DNA from: Monocercomonoides exilis
Lineage: Eukaryota > Preaxostyla > Oxymonadida > Polymastigidae
NCBI GenBank assembly: GCA_001643675.2
Contig: LSRY02000049.1
Span: 620,001-684,000, forward strand
Length of the DNA stretch: 64,000 nt
Direction: 5' to 3'
Shown here piece by piece: positions 34,919 to 46,495 of this stretch (position 1 is its first letter; the number at the start of each line of letters is the position of its first letter). A program made the position numbers and the translations under genes. The notes beneath the pieces are model-generated. The model had not been told where the DNA came from. It ran no database searches and saw only the letters and a program-made list of their open reading frames with translations.

Positions 34919-35167
34919 TTAAGTAATTCTGAACAGTGAAGAGTTTTTTTGTGGTCTGTTGCTCAAGCTTTGTGCATTTGTTTATACCAAATGCTTCGAA
35001 GTACCTCACATTTTTTCCATTAAAGTGGAAAAAATTGGGGCTAGGCTGATTCCGTCCTGAAACTGTGCTGTGACCGGTCCAGCACAGTTTCTTGCAGGAT
35101 TTGGGTCCAGAATCAGCCTCCCAGGACAGACGCTTCACATTCTTCTTTCCTATTTAGAATTACTTAA
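34919..35167. mobile_element. 249-bp MITE with TTAA ends and internal palindromes
   Basis: The ends are TTAAGTAATTCT (34919-34930) and its exact reverse complement AGAATTACTTAA (35156-35167), with weaker matching for six more bases. TTAA could be the target duplication, as for piggyBac- or Kolobok-type elements. Inside, AGGCTGATTC (35043-35052) pairs with 35110-35119, and GAAACTGTGCTG (35059-35070) pairs with 35080-35091 around a 9-base loop. A further TTTTTTCCA/TGGAAAAAA hairpin lies at about 35010-35034. It begins 26 bp after the stop of the USP-transposase gene. Confidence 0.7.
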
Positions 35168-35579
35168 GAAATTGATATTTTGTGTGTTTTTTTATTCAAA
35201 TATGTCGACATATTTGTTTTTATGATCCAAGAAAATTTTAAATATTCATGTTTTAGATATGAAAAAAAGTTTCATTTCTTTTTAGAGTTTTTATATTAAA
35301 ATAATTGGATATATTTTCTGCTCATTGAATGAAGAGACACTTTTATTTGTTGCTCAGTTTGTGAAATCACAAAAATTTATGTTTTTCAACATGAAAAGGC
35401 AGGGGAATTGATGTGAAATGCGTTTCAACAATGACAAAAAAGCTAATATTTGAATTGTTGAACATCTTATTCAAGAATAATTCTGCATATATTCAAGATG
35501 AAATCAATATACGTTGTGCTTCTCTGTCAAAGCGCAGATTGCATATTAATAGTTCTTTCAGGATTTCAGAGCATTATTA
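35168..35579. other. Intergenic spacer
   Basis: AT-rich, with no supported exon, RNA gene or repeat. Confidence 0.5.
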
Positions 35580-37011
35580 GTGAATGAAGTTGCGATAGGG
35601 GGATACACCTCGGATATGCATTTTGACGAAGAAGACCTGCTGAAGAGAATTGTGAAGTGCCAGAGCGAGACTGTGTTTGTGTCTTCGGCCAGGGACATTC
35701 ATGATGACAGCAAGCAGTGCGGAGGACTGGATAAACCATGCAGCACGCTGAGCGAAGGGCTGCTGCACATCATTCCGTCATTGTTCTCTCAGCTGCTGAT
35801 CTCCGGCTACACTGCCATCTTGAGCAGATGCAATGTGCTGAATTTCATCATCCGCTCGCTCGAATCACCTTCACCGGCACAGGTGTTCCTCAACTCAACA
35901 ATCCCACATGGCAGCAGCATTATCGCAACCTCGGAGAAAGAACAGATCGAGAGGTTGTCGTTCTTCGTTGCTCTTCCTTTTCGTTTTCAGGAGGAGCACT
36001 CATCGGTGAGACAAACGTGCCACTTTATCTTTCGTCAGTCCATTTAGCATCTGAAGTGCCTTCAAGCAGCGTCCATCCCATTATCCTCAGCTCGTCTCTC
36101 CTGAGCATTGAAAGCGGACTTCTGCTCATCGATAATTGCACTGTATCGGAAATTTCATTTTAAGAACCAGTGTTCCAGCTGACTGGCTGAAGCAAGGTGT
36201 CCTTTGCAAAGGTGGATGCGAAGCAGGTTGAGCTGTTATCCAATCTGTTTGAAGTTGGAAAGTGTGAAAGTGGAGTGATTGATGATGCGGTGGTGGATGG
36301 AGTGAAGTATCACGATAGTTGCATTGTTACCACTTGCGAAGATATGTCTGGAGTTGTTTCCATTGGCAGTTCTTCCATCAGAAACTTCAGTCGTGATTTG
36401 TTGGGTGCATGCTTCCTTTCTGCATCTTTATCTTCTGCCTGGATAACCTGCAAACAATTTATGATGAAAATGCGAATCGCTGTTGAAAAAATGTGAACAT
36501 TGTGGAGATCAGCATTGCATTTGATATTCAAAAGCACATGTGATTGTTTGTGGGGATTCAAGAAATTTCCAGCAGCGAAGAGAGTGTCGACAAATGGAAT
36601 AAATCGCTCATTCAGTTGTCACATGCAGCAGCGCTGATGAAGAACAAGACAAAATCGAATTTGTCATCAGGCGGATTGTCGTTGGCAGAGGGCAACATGA
36701 TAATCGAGAAAGGCGAGTTAAATGACAACAGCCTTTCGATGCCAAAATACCCATCACTCCGCTAGAACATCTTCTTCTGAGAATCGGCTTTATTCACAAT
36801 TGACAGCTTGAAAGGTGGAGACGGCTTCAAAAAAACGCTTCATTGTGGATCACAAGCTAAGATTGCAGTACTGATAGCAATGCACAGGAATGACCTTCTC
36901 CGTTTTTCATTCCCCATCTGGAATCAGCACCTCCAGAAAAAACTGGGAGTGTGGCCAATATCAAATTCACGGGATCACTTTTCTTGGGATGCGATCAATC
37001 TTTCAAATTGA
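35580..37011 (+). pseudogene. Beta-helix surface-family pseudogene
   Basis: Several overlapping frames must be joined to follow the family. At 35690-35750 the repeat-boundary motif is clear (VSSARDIHDDSKQCGGLDKP followed by CSTLSEGLLHI). The frame then moves near 35980 to read SFSGGALIGETNVPLYLSSV and LLIDNCTVSEISF, stops at 36161, and resumes with LLSNLFEVGKCESGVIDDAV and later GGLSLAEGNMIIEKGELNDN. Stops and frame changes exclude a functional product. The AT-richer codons differ from the G-rich ones of the intact gene, so it is an old copy or a different subfamily. Confidence 0.65.
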
Positions 37012-37817
37012 TATGTTCAACCAAAATTATAGAGTGATAAGAGCGGAATCCATTTGATGAAAATAGCTATTTTTCTTAAGCCGAAATTGTTGGAGCTGTA
37101 TCATATTTATTTATTGCATTTCTTTTTCGATTTCCATTTCCACTAAATAATCAACCAAATAATTAAATGAATTGTCACCGATTGTTGAGAAATAAAAAAC
37201 TATTCGAACTTTCTTGCTCGCATAAAAAATAATAATCCTTTCAGTCATTATTTCTCACATTTGTTTCAAGATTCGAAATTCTTCAAATAAGAAAATTGAA
37301 GTTCCATATTAATCATTTTTTTTTTTGAAGTGACAATCTGTTCAAAAAAAGAAATGAATAAACATATTTAAAGTATTCATAATTAAATAGATAGGAAAAA
37401 AGTCATTCATCTTTAAAACTTCGTTCGATAAGATGCTATTTGCTCTGTGAAAGTTTCTGTATATCAAAAAAATTCATTTTTCAAAAGAAAAGAAGAAATC
37501 ATAGATTTGTATCATTTTTATTTGATTTGGCTTATATTATCAATATATATTATCTTAAATATTACAAATAAAAAAACATGATTGAATTTAATACCTTCAA
37601 CACATTTAAAAAAACACATTTCTTTATCAAAGCATGTGCAGAATAAAATTATGGTGTTGATGATCTTGTTGATTTACTGAACAATTAAATCACAGTTTTA
37701 GAGATTCTTTTATATAAATTCATAATCGAGATATAAATGTGACAGTTTTTATGGATTCGAAAATGAAGTTTTTTAAGATATTTTCGAATTATTTTTTCAC
37801 CCCGAAAAAAAGTATGT

Positions 37818-37842
37818 TTTCGAAAAGAATCACCCATATATT
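37818..37842 (-). repeat. ATGGGTGATTCTTTTCGAAA repeat, copy 3
   Basis: On the minus strand it follows the CCCGGG repeat in the same order as at 17420, so this end is an inverted counterpart of the left end. Confidence 0.45.
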
Positions 37843-37906
37843 TATTTATGTTAATTCAAAGAAAAGAAATCAGGAAGTGGAGTCAAATGTTGAAAAACTT
37901 TTCAAT

Positions 37907-37955
37907 TGATTGGACATTCCCGGGTTTTGTCCCTTTCCCGGGTTTTGTCCATGAC
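37907..37955 (-). repeat. CCCGGG-containing element end, right copy
   Basis: On the minus strand it reads AAGTCATGGACAAAACCCGG and continues into a second full GGACAAAACCCGGGAA unit. It is the better-preserved copy of the repeat at 17211-17252 and in inverted orientation to it. Confidence 0.6.
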
Positions 37956-38309
37956 TTGACATCAAACAAAACAATTTTTATTTCGATTTGGAAAATCGTG
38001 ACTCAAAAAGTTGCAATTACGCAAAACAAACTCAGAAATTTCTTCAAAACTTTCTTTTCTTTTCATTTAATACATGACCTAAAAAAAACGCTCCTTTTAA
38101 CATAAAATTTTGCAAAAACAAGAAAGAAAAGATATTCCAATCTTCAAGATCGAATTATCAACAAAATTGTTGTTACATTATATTTTAATAAATATATAAT
38201 TAATTAATTCAAATTAAATCACTTTTTAACATTTTTGAAGTCATAAAAATTACTAAAGTAAGGGTTTTGCAAGATCTTTTTTCTTTGTTTTGTTTGCCCA
38301 ATAACTGAA

Positions 38310-40266
38310 ATGGAGATCTCTTCGCAAATAGCCAATCCCGTTGTCCTTTCGCTGTCTGAAGAAGAAATTAAACGAGTATTAAATACTCCAATTGATTGGA
38401 AAGCAAGTGTTTCAGATGGGATTTTATCTCCTGCTGTGATTGACATTCTCTCAAAATTCGATCTTGGAGAATTCAAATCTGTATTCTATTTATTTTTTTT
38501 TCAACCGGCAGATTAAAGTTTTACATTATATACGTTTAGAATCCAAAAGCATGGTTTGGTGCGATTTTCGAAGGCTTAAACAAGATTTCCCAAACGGAAT
38601 ATCTCAGATATTTATTAACTATACTTGAGACTGCATTAGAAGGTTTGATGCACAAGTTTATAATAAAATAATATTACATTTACATTTGACATTTCATCGT
38701 TTTTTATTTCTTTGAAGATGACAAGGATTACAGCACCTTGATGATTGAACTCGGAGCGTCCGAGCAATCTGGAGTTTCATTTCAAACACTGTATTCCTTT
38801 TTGGATCGAAACGATTTATATATCCAAGCAAGAGCAGCGGCAATCCTTTGCATTGTGCTTCGTAATTCTTCATCACCTCCATCGGCCATTCTTGATCCAT
38901 TTCTTCATCACATCAGAAATGTATTGAAGAAGACAGACAATGATAATTCATTAACGTTGTGCCTTCACGCACTTGGACAACTTCTTAGAAATCTGAAGAT
39001 TCGTTATTTGTTTATAAAATCATCAGGATTGGAATATTTGGTTCCACTGCTAACAGCCAAAAGTCAAAATTTACAAATTTTATATGAGGCGTTGTATTGC
39101 TTATGGCTATGCTCATTTTCCTCGCAATATGTTCCAAACTTAAGAGAGTCCTCATTATTGTATGACTCGATGACTTCATCATCTTCTCTTCCTGCTTCTA
39201 GCTCTTCGTCTGCGGTATATGACATTTCAGATAACTCCAAGTCGAACGTCAATCCTCTTTTATCCGGACATCTTCTCTTGATGCCTGCACTTGTGCAAAT
39301 CTTGAAATTCCACACAAAAGATAAGATTATCCGTATGTCACTCGCAATAATTCGGAATCTACTCAGCGGAAAGGGTGTTGAATCAGAATCAGATGCGACA
39401 TCTGCAATGGCATCTTCAATGGCTGGCCAGCAGCTTATTGAAGCTGGATGCGTTAAGGCATTACACATTCTCCTCTCCAAGCAATGGAGAGACGATGAAC
39501 TGAAGAACGATCTCCAGTGGGTGGCTGACACACTCAACAAGAAAGAAGATCAGATGTGCTCAATGGAGGCATACGCCGCAGAATTGAAATCTGGCCGCCT
39601 CACATGGTCACCACCACACGTCTCGGAGAAATTCTGGAAGGAGAATTATTCCAGATTTGATTCGGAGAATTTCCAGATGGTGAGAGATTTAGCGACTTTG
39701 CTGTTTTCTCAAGATCCAGTCACTTTGGCTGTTGTTTGCAGAGATATTGGAAACTTTGCAGTGTTTCACCCACGTGGAAGAGCGTATGCGTTTTTGGAGA
39801 ACATATTTTTTTTTTTTCGGGAAAGAAAAAGAAAGAAAAGAAGAGATTATGCATTTTAACTTTTCTGAATTAACACATTTATTCACTTGTGCTTAACACA
39901 AAAAACATTTCAATTAAACACCATTTTTCAATATTTTATCGCTTTTCATTATTTAATATATCCTATTTATTTTATTTCCCCCCATACAAACGCAGTTTAA
40001 TCGAGAGCTACAACATCAAATCACGTATATTGGAGCTGATGTCTGCCGAAGACCAGACAGTGCAGCGGGAGGCTCTGCTGTGCATCCAGAAGATTCTGAC
40101 TCAGAAGTGGGGTGTTCTCCAATCGATGGGCTCCTCCTTTGCTTCCTCGCCTGTTCCTTCCTCTTCACCCGCTGTTGGCTCTGCTTCCTCCTCTTCTGCT
40201 TCTTCGTCTGCCCATTCAGCTTCTGGTGCCATGAAAAACCCGCTTGCTTCTCCATCTCCCGTTTGA
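38310..40266 (+). CDS. VMA13: V-type ATPase V1 subunit H
   Basis: Regulatory subunit H of the vacuolar proton pump, which bridges V1 and Vo and silences free V1. Four exons (38310-38480, 38540-38642, 38718-39783, 39996-40266; introns 59, 75 and 212 nt) give 536 aa in one frame. HEAT/armadillo-like helices carry the family's hallmarks: NPKAWFGAIFEGLNKI, LTLCLHALGQLLRN, LQILYEALYCLWLCSF, IRMSLAIIRNLLSGKG, MEAYAAELKSGRLTWSP followed by HVSEKFWKENYSRF, then DPVTLAVVCRDIGNF, HPRGR and, after the last intron, EDQTVQREALLCIQKIL. Two Ser-rich insertions (about residues 230-245 and in the region before EAGCVK) and a 45-residue Ser/Ala/Pro tail make it longer than the usual 440-480 aa. The catalytic-core genes are not in this window. 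Confidence 0.93.
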
Positions 40267-41254
40267 GTTGTAGCCAGCTGATAGGAAAAAGGAGTAGAGT
40301 ATGTGGAAGAGACTTGTTATAAACAAGAGAATTATGGCGAACAGGATTTTTTTGAATGCTCTTGTTACATTCATCCATCTTTTTTTCTTCTTCACTTCTT
40401 TCTCACATTCCATAAACTATTCTCTATTCAAATATGCTAAAATTTATTTAATTCAAAGCAAAGATGCAAATTCATTCTTTTTGACGTTGTATCTGATTCC
40501 ATCAAAATACATCATAAAAATGCTAAAAAGCTTTTGTGTTCTTTACATAAAGCTTATTATTACAGTTTATTTGCTCTTAAAAACTTAATCCTTATATTGA
40601 TGATTGAAGAGCATGAATATATTGTGTGCATCTGCAACAAATAAAAAATTGTATTTTTTGTAAAGTTGCGTTTATAAAAAAATAAAATTTTGGCCAAGGA
40701 TTAGTCACAATGGAAAAAAATTTATTAATTTAAACAGCATTTTTAAGTATAAGAAGATGAAAATACACAAAAATGTCAAGGAAAAAACTTCAGTTTGAAG
40801 TCACATAAAATCTTACAGAAGTCATCTTACACAAACGTTGAAAAAAAAAAGACACAAGTAAAATTATCCACGTTTGATCTTATAAACTTATAAAAACCAT
40901 TGCAACAATAAAACTTGGATAACGTGTTTGTGAAATGTTATAAAAATGTACTAAAGTTACAAAAAGAATTGTCATCGAAATGCTGAAAAGAAAGAAAGAA
41001 AGAAAGAAAGAAAATAAGAATATATTAAAAATTTCCTCAATAACTAAAAACTATATAAACGAGGTGTTGTTTTCACTATAACTAAATACTCTTTAGACAA
41101 TTCTTAATTTTTAGCACAAACAACAAGGGAACATAAATATCTGTAGGTTAAAAGAAATAATTGAAAGCTAAGGTTGTCATCATAATCATGAAGCCTTTGT
41201 AAAGTTAAGGTCAATTGAACGGCTTCTGAAAACTCAATATAACAGCTAAATCAT

Positions 41255-41295
<41 letters not shown>

Positions 41296-41657
41296 AGTCA
41301 CAAGTGAAATCTGTGCAATTAACGAGCAATACCAAAGAGAATCAAAGTTGCAAAACGAATAATATTTTTTGTCAATAAACATATGCACCAGTTATAAAAA
41401 TGCAATTATTATTAAAAATAAAGCAATATCACTGAGATTGAGGCAGTATATGCACCGTTTTGAATATTTGCTCATTTATACTTATAAATATCAGTACCAC
41501 TATTAGTACTTTCTTCATCAAATTTATCAACAAAAACACATCTTACAATCTTTGACGAGCAAGACACTACATATATTTTATCTCCCACAAAGAATAACGG
41601 ACACTTTCCAAAAGGATTAAAAACAGCAGAATTTCAAATATATATGCCTCTTTGCAA
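40267..41657. other. Intergenic, with GAAA microsatellite and a 38-base poly-A tract
   Basis: Non-coding space between the convergent 3' ends of the V-ATPase and SLC44 genes. A (GAAA)n tract lies at about 40984-41011 and an uninterrupted run of 38 A at 41256-41293. Nothing else is supported. Confidence 0.6.
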
Positions 41658-44086
41658 CTACTTCAGCACATCCGCTCCTTCTTTGTCACCATCAAGTGTT
41701 TGCGGAGCAGAAGCGATAATTGGCTGCATTCCTTGAACATTGTTCTGAACTTGTCCTTCATACAAAGGTGGAATTTGCTCATTAGAATCAAGTTGAACAG
41801 GAAATGCAGGCGGATAAGGAGGTGGTTGAGGATATTGCTGTTCGTATCCTTGGGCTGGAAGCGCATAAATTGGATCAACAACCAGAGGAGGGTACTGAAT
41901 GATAGGCGGTTGTGCTGCATATGCCAAATCGGTCCCAGCCTGTGGCTGCAACGAGGACAATGCTGGTTGAGAAGCTATCTGAAGCTGAGCAACATTGCCA
42001 TTCTGCTCTTGTCTTCTTTGATTTGGTTGAACACTGCTCAACACAACAGGCTGCGGAGGCTCGGCCCAATAAGTAAGATTAAAATCTGGGTTTTTGTCGT
42101 GATATTCCGAAGCCATCGAATAGCCTTCTCTTGCAGCTTTTGACATATGCTTTTCCAGTTTTTTTGATGGAAACGGCTGATATTCTGGTGTGCTCAAAGT
42201 CATCTCCTCGTCCAACAGAAAAGAGACATACAGCGTCTCTACGCCATATCTGAATGTGCTAAACATGACATGTGTAACGACTCCTATAAATAGAAATCCC
42301 ATCACTAAGATAACAACCCAGCTATAATATGGAATGAAGTTATTTCCTGAAGTCACGTTTGAAGGATTGAATATATCGGGCCTCACAACCAGGATGAGCA
42401 ACACAAACGAAAACACATCGATGAAGAACTCCGCAATGCCAAAGACGAATGACAAAACTCGATCCAAAACTAACGTCTGCAGCAGATTACGAAGCTTCAG
42501 CAATATCGTCTGCTTGCCTGCCTCCCAAAAGGGAAGGCCTTTTATCGACACTAATGTGTATGCGCCCGATGAAAAGTACTCAAAATACCTTGAGGCACAC
42601 TGCAGAACACACGAAATGCATACGCAAAGAAACTGAACGACAGAACTTCCTGCGCTACGACTGCAGCTTGATGCAATTTCAGAGAGCACACGAAGTATTG
42701 TTGCAAGTACAATCAATCCCGAACCGAAGGCGATTGAACCAGTGTGATAGCGGAAAGTGCGTTTGACAGCGTTGAATACAGGCCAAGACGCAAGTTCTGC
42801 TTTGTTGTGTAAGAAATACCAAGACGCAACAGAACCTGAAACGACCATCTGATTCGATCCGATAACAAACATGGCCATCCAAATCCAAGCAATAATTAGG
42901 AATATGAAAATCACCACTCCATATGAAGGCACATAAATTTCATAACTCATTGAATTGTTCGAATAGTTTATCTGAAATGACGACAGAAAATCCATAACAC
43001 ACAACACAAAAAGATAAGTTATTCCCCCGATTGCCACAACAGCAACCACCGATACGCCAAAAACACATGGCATAGCTTTCAAAGCAATGCCCGCCTCTTC
43101 AGTAAGCTGCACAACAAGAGCAATACGGCGGCGACAACTGTACAAACAGAAGAGGAATATCAAGCCGATGACAAACATTATGAACCCCGCGAACACCATC
43201 AATTTAAAAGCAGATAACTCACGGTTAGAAGAACTGTAATATAGAAATAATCCAGCAATTCCACAAATCAGACCAAAAATAGGTAGAATGCTGAGTGCAA
43301 ATCCGATACAACAATACATCACTTTCTTAGTGCATAGACACATGCAGAATAGCCAAATTAAGCTTAATGCAATTGAAATCACTCCGCCAATTGCAATCAT
43401 CCATATCGATTTACTGAAATCTTCAACAAAATTGGTAATCTGTTTAACAGATTGAGGAGAATTAGGATAACTTAATAGGCAACGCCCTCTAAAGCTTTGA
43501 TATGTTGATTGAGAAATAGTGCAATTGTTTGAAGACGAACAGTTATCTGATGAGACGCTTGTTTCTTTATGTAAGCAAATACAATCACCTTTAGAAGGAC
43601 ACCTCGAAATACACCAGCTGTCGTGGATATCCGGTGTATTTATAATGAGCAAATTCGGCTTATTTGAGTACTTTGTTCCAGGCTTCCCACAAATATTCCC
43701 GCTTCATTATTGAGATTATTTTTTTTTATTCAAACAAAAAAGTCAATTGCACGTACAATTGAATCAAAATTCATAAACATTAAAATTTTCATTTTCAAAA
43801 TTTACAAAATTATAACAAACAGGCTGTCAATTGGTTCAAGAAAATTCTCGAGATTTGATGCGGTAATCGAATAAATTAAAAGCGCAGCAAATAAAACAAC
43901 AATGCAAATAAATGTTAACAAGCAAGGAATATCGTTGCATTTTGTTCTATTTTGACGAAAATTAAGCTTTCCATTAACAATTGGCAAACTATTTTCTCGA
44001 GTGCCGTAGTCTTTAAAAATACAAATATTAGCAAAGTCACATTATAAAAATAGCATACCGTCAAATAAGCAAACAGCAGCTAACAT
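41658..44086 (-). CDS. Choline-transporter-like (CTL/SLC44) membrane protein
   Basis: Three exons (44086-44059, 44010-43821, 43701-41658; introns 48 and 119 nt) give 753 aa. The N-terminus reads DYGTRENSLPIVNG, then NRTKCNDIPCLLTFICIVV (first TM), and across the second intron LEPIDSLGNICGKPGT followed by NKPNLLIINTPD, ending SWCISRCP. This is the CTL signature in the first extracellular loop, with its conserved Cys. About ten hydrophobic segments follow, with GSVASWYFLHNKAE and FRYHTGSIAFGSGLI in the places where CTL proteins have their conserved W-Y and H-x-G-S motifs. The tail is Pro/Gln-rich. CTL proteins carry choline or ethanolamine across plasma or organelle membranes; the substrate here is inferred. 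The gene's ATG is only 78 bp from that of the divergent gene at 44165. Confidence 0.92.
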
Positions 44087-44164
44087 TTTAACGTTTAATT
44101 TATCTTCAAAAACAAAGAGATCAAGAAATTCTTTTATATCCTGATCTAACCTTAATTATATTTA

Positions 44165-45943
44165 ATGGACGTCTTCGGTTTGTTCTTTAACTCGATTTGG
44201 CTATTTAATGCGATGATAATTCTGTTAAATAAAAATAATTAATTTGCATTTAGACGCTTCACTTGAAGGACCTCGTAGACTTCAATTTTACTTGTCTCAT
44301 GTGTCATATTGCCTTCCTGGTTTGTTCTGATAGTATTGTGAGAAATAACATGGAGCTTTGCTAAAATACATCATTTTTAGATTTGCAACTTGACAGTTCA
44401 CTTTTAGATTTTTCAACTGAGCCAACAGAAGCAACAGCTGCAAAGATTGTGAAAGCTTGCAGAGTTTACTCACCCGAAACATTCTATGGAAAGGTACTCA
44501 GCACACATTTTTCCCAGTGAAGAAATTATTATTATTTTAATGTATCAATACGCTTAGATTTTATTTGAGAAGCCGAATGATGATCCTTGGCTGCAAGGTC
44601 GTTCCTCACAAGTTTATGATATTGAAACTGCATTAAGTTTCACTGACGAGCGAAGAATCACAATTGGAAGTTTGATGATTTTTTGTTACATTTATAAACT
44701 TAAAAATTTTTCTTTTTTAAAGCGAGGAGAGTACATATTCATAATGTTGTTGTTCATACTGCAGAATGGATAACATCCTGGTATATAGAACCATTGAATT
44801 CCGAAGCATGGAGAGCAGGCATGTGCTAGTTATTTTTTAATCCATTAAGCGGACTAATTCTATTAATTTCAGATGAATTGGCTGCAAATGCCACTCAACA
44901 GGTCCAGTTTAATCCTCCAGCATCAACTTTTGCCGAGCTGGATGAGTATCAAGGCTTAGGCCTGGACGCAAATTCGCAAGAATCAGGAATCGACTCGCGC
45001 TCATCTGTGATGACTGAGACGTCAATGCTCAGCAAAGCACCGACGACTCGTACAGGCACAGGCACAAATACTTTGCCTTCGACAATAACAACTGGAACGC
45101 GCCCGCTCACTGCCACTCTGGCGTCGACGCAGATGGTGAAGCCGAAGGAGGCAACGGCAACTATTACTACAACCACAGCAGCAGGAGCAGCAGCAGGGGC
45201 GGCGGTGGGTGCAGCAGCAGCGGCAGCAGGAGGCAAAGAGGGTGCTGCTGGCGAGAAAGCAGAAGAAGGAGAAAAAGGGAAATCAGTGAAAGACCCACCA
45301 GAAGATGAGAAGAAGAAGAAAGAAGAAGAAGACAAGAAGAAAGAAAACGAGAAGAAAGGCGGAAAGAATGAGAAAAGAGGGGATAAAAAGGATGTCAAAG
45401 GGAAAGGGAAAGGGAAAGGGAAAAAGGGAGCAGAATCGTCTTCGTCTGAAAGCGAAAGTTCATCCAGCAGCGAATACAGCAGCTCCAGCAGCTACAGCTC
45501 TTCTTACTCGTCTGAAGAAGACTTGAAGAAAAGAAAGCGCAAAAAGAGCGGAAAGCTCGGAATCTTGCAACAAGATGATCTCTTTAGACGTTTGTCTTTG
45601 TCACTTCACCAAAATAAAGTTTTTTTTTTTTATAAATTTTCTTTTGATATATATATTTTATGTGCATTCTTCATTCCTTGTTCTATTATTAATTTTTTTC
45701 CCGTGACTTTTTTTGTTTGTTTCCAATTGAAAATACTATCAGCATCCGATTTCTTTTCGGCCATGCTCTTCTACATCATGCTGTTTGTTGCAGGGGTTGT
45801 TGCTGCGCTGAGCATCACTTCTGCTTTGACAGGCACAGAAACGATGGATCAGCTGTCAAACTTCTTCAATTCTATGCAATGGGTCACGTGTGCTCTGCTG
45901 CTTACAGCTGTATTTTTGATCTGGTCTATATCGTATGTGTTGC

Positions 45944-45978
<35 letters not shown>

Positions 45979-46082
45979 ATTTATTAAATTTATTATTTAT
46001 TTAAATATTAATGTCTTTCTCGTAAAATTTGCGATTAATTTTGGATGCCAAAATGAATTATTATAGATCTCTTGGTGCGTAA
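44165..46082 (+). CDS. Unrecognised protein with acidic/basic Ser-rich middle and two C-terminal TM segments
   Basis: Eight exons (44165-44177, 44254-44319, 44381-44493, 44558-44669, 44723-44818, 44873-45589, 45743-45932, 46067-46082) keep phase throughout and give 440 aa. The fifth intron uses a GC donor (44819-44872); the others are GT-AG. The product starts MDVFDASLEGPRRLQFYLSH. The first 140 residues are folded-looking, with ILFEKPNDDPWLQGR and RRVHIHNVVVHTAEWITSWY. The middle is Thr/Ala/Gly then Lys/Glu/Ser low complexity. The end holds two hydrophobic helices, SAMLFYIMLFVAGVVAAL and WVTCALLLTAVFLIWSI. I do not recognise the family; the layout suggests a tail-anchored hairpin membrane protein. 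A TTA microsatellite (45945-45977) lies in the last intron. Confidence 0.72.
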
Positions 46083-46495
46083 CATTTTACAAACAGTTTT
46101 TTAAAGTCAGCAAATGAATGCCGCTTTGCTCTCAACCTTGTTTTGATCGTATTTCTATTAAGTGATAATTTATTATTCATTAATTTGTGTTTTCGTCTAT
46201 GTGACTTTTCAGAAATCATATCATGAATTATTTTTTATTTTTTATTTACATATTCCTTTTCTTGTGTTTTGTTTAATGTTCTTGTATTATTTTAGTCTCA
46301 ATCATTTTTACCAAAACCATTATAAACAAGTTATCCAGAAATTTGTGTATACTCTATTTTTGCTGGTAAACAGCTTTTGTTAAAAAAAATTTTTTTTTTA
46401 CCTCGACAAACATATCTTTGAAAAAAAAACGATCAAGCTCTCCCTTTACATTTTGTTTCATTGAGTGAAATAATAATTATTGTGTTTTTCTTGAT
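46083..46495. other. Intergenic spacer and presumed promoter of the TmcB-like gene
   Basis: AT-rich, with no exon or repeat recognised. Confidence 0.5.

Larger units (their letters stand above)
37012..38309. other. AT-rich spacer, right edge of accessory island
   Basis: No exon is supported. It contains the right copies of the two island repeats (listed separately) and leads into the conserved V-ATPase gene. Confidence 0.5.

Noticed and set aside
38440-38628. Alternative frame near the start of the V-ATPase H gene
   Set aside because: It overlaps an intron. The splice 38481-38539 joins DLGEFKS to NPKAWFGAIFEG in phase and matches the family.
45945-45978. Poly-Tyr end of an open frame (TTA microsatellite)
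   Set aside because: It lies in the last intron of the 440-aa gene. Splicing at 45933 gives a clean end and a full-length phase match.
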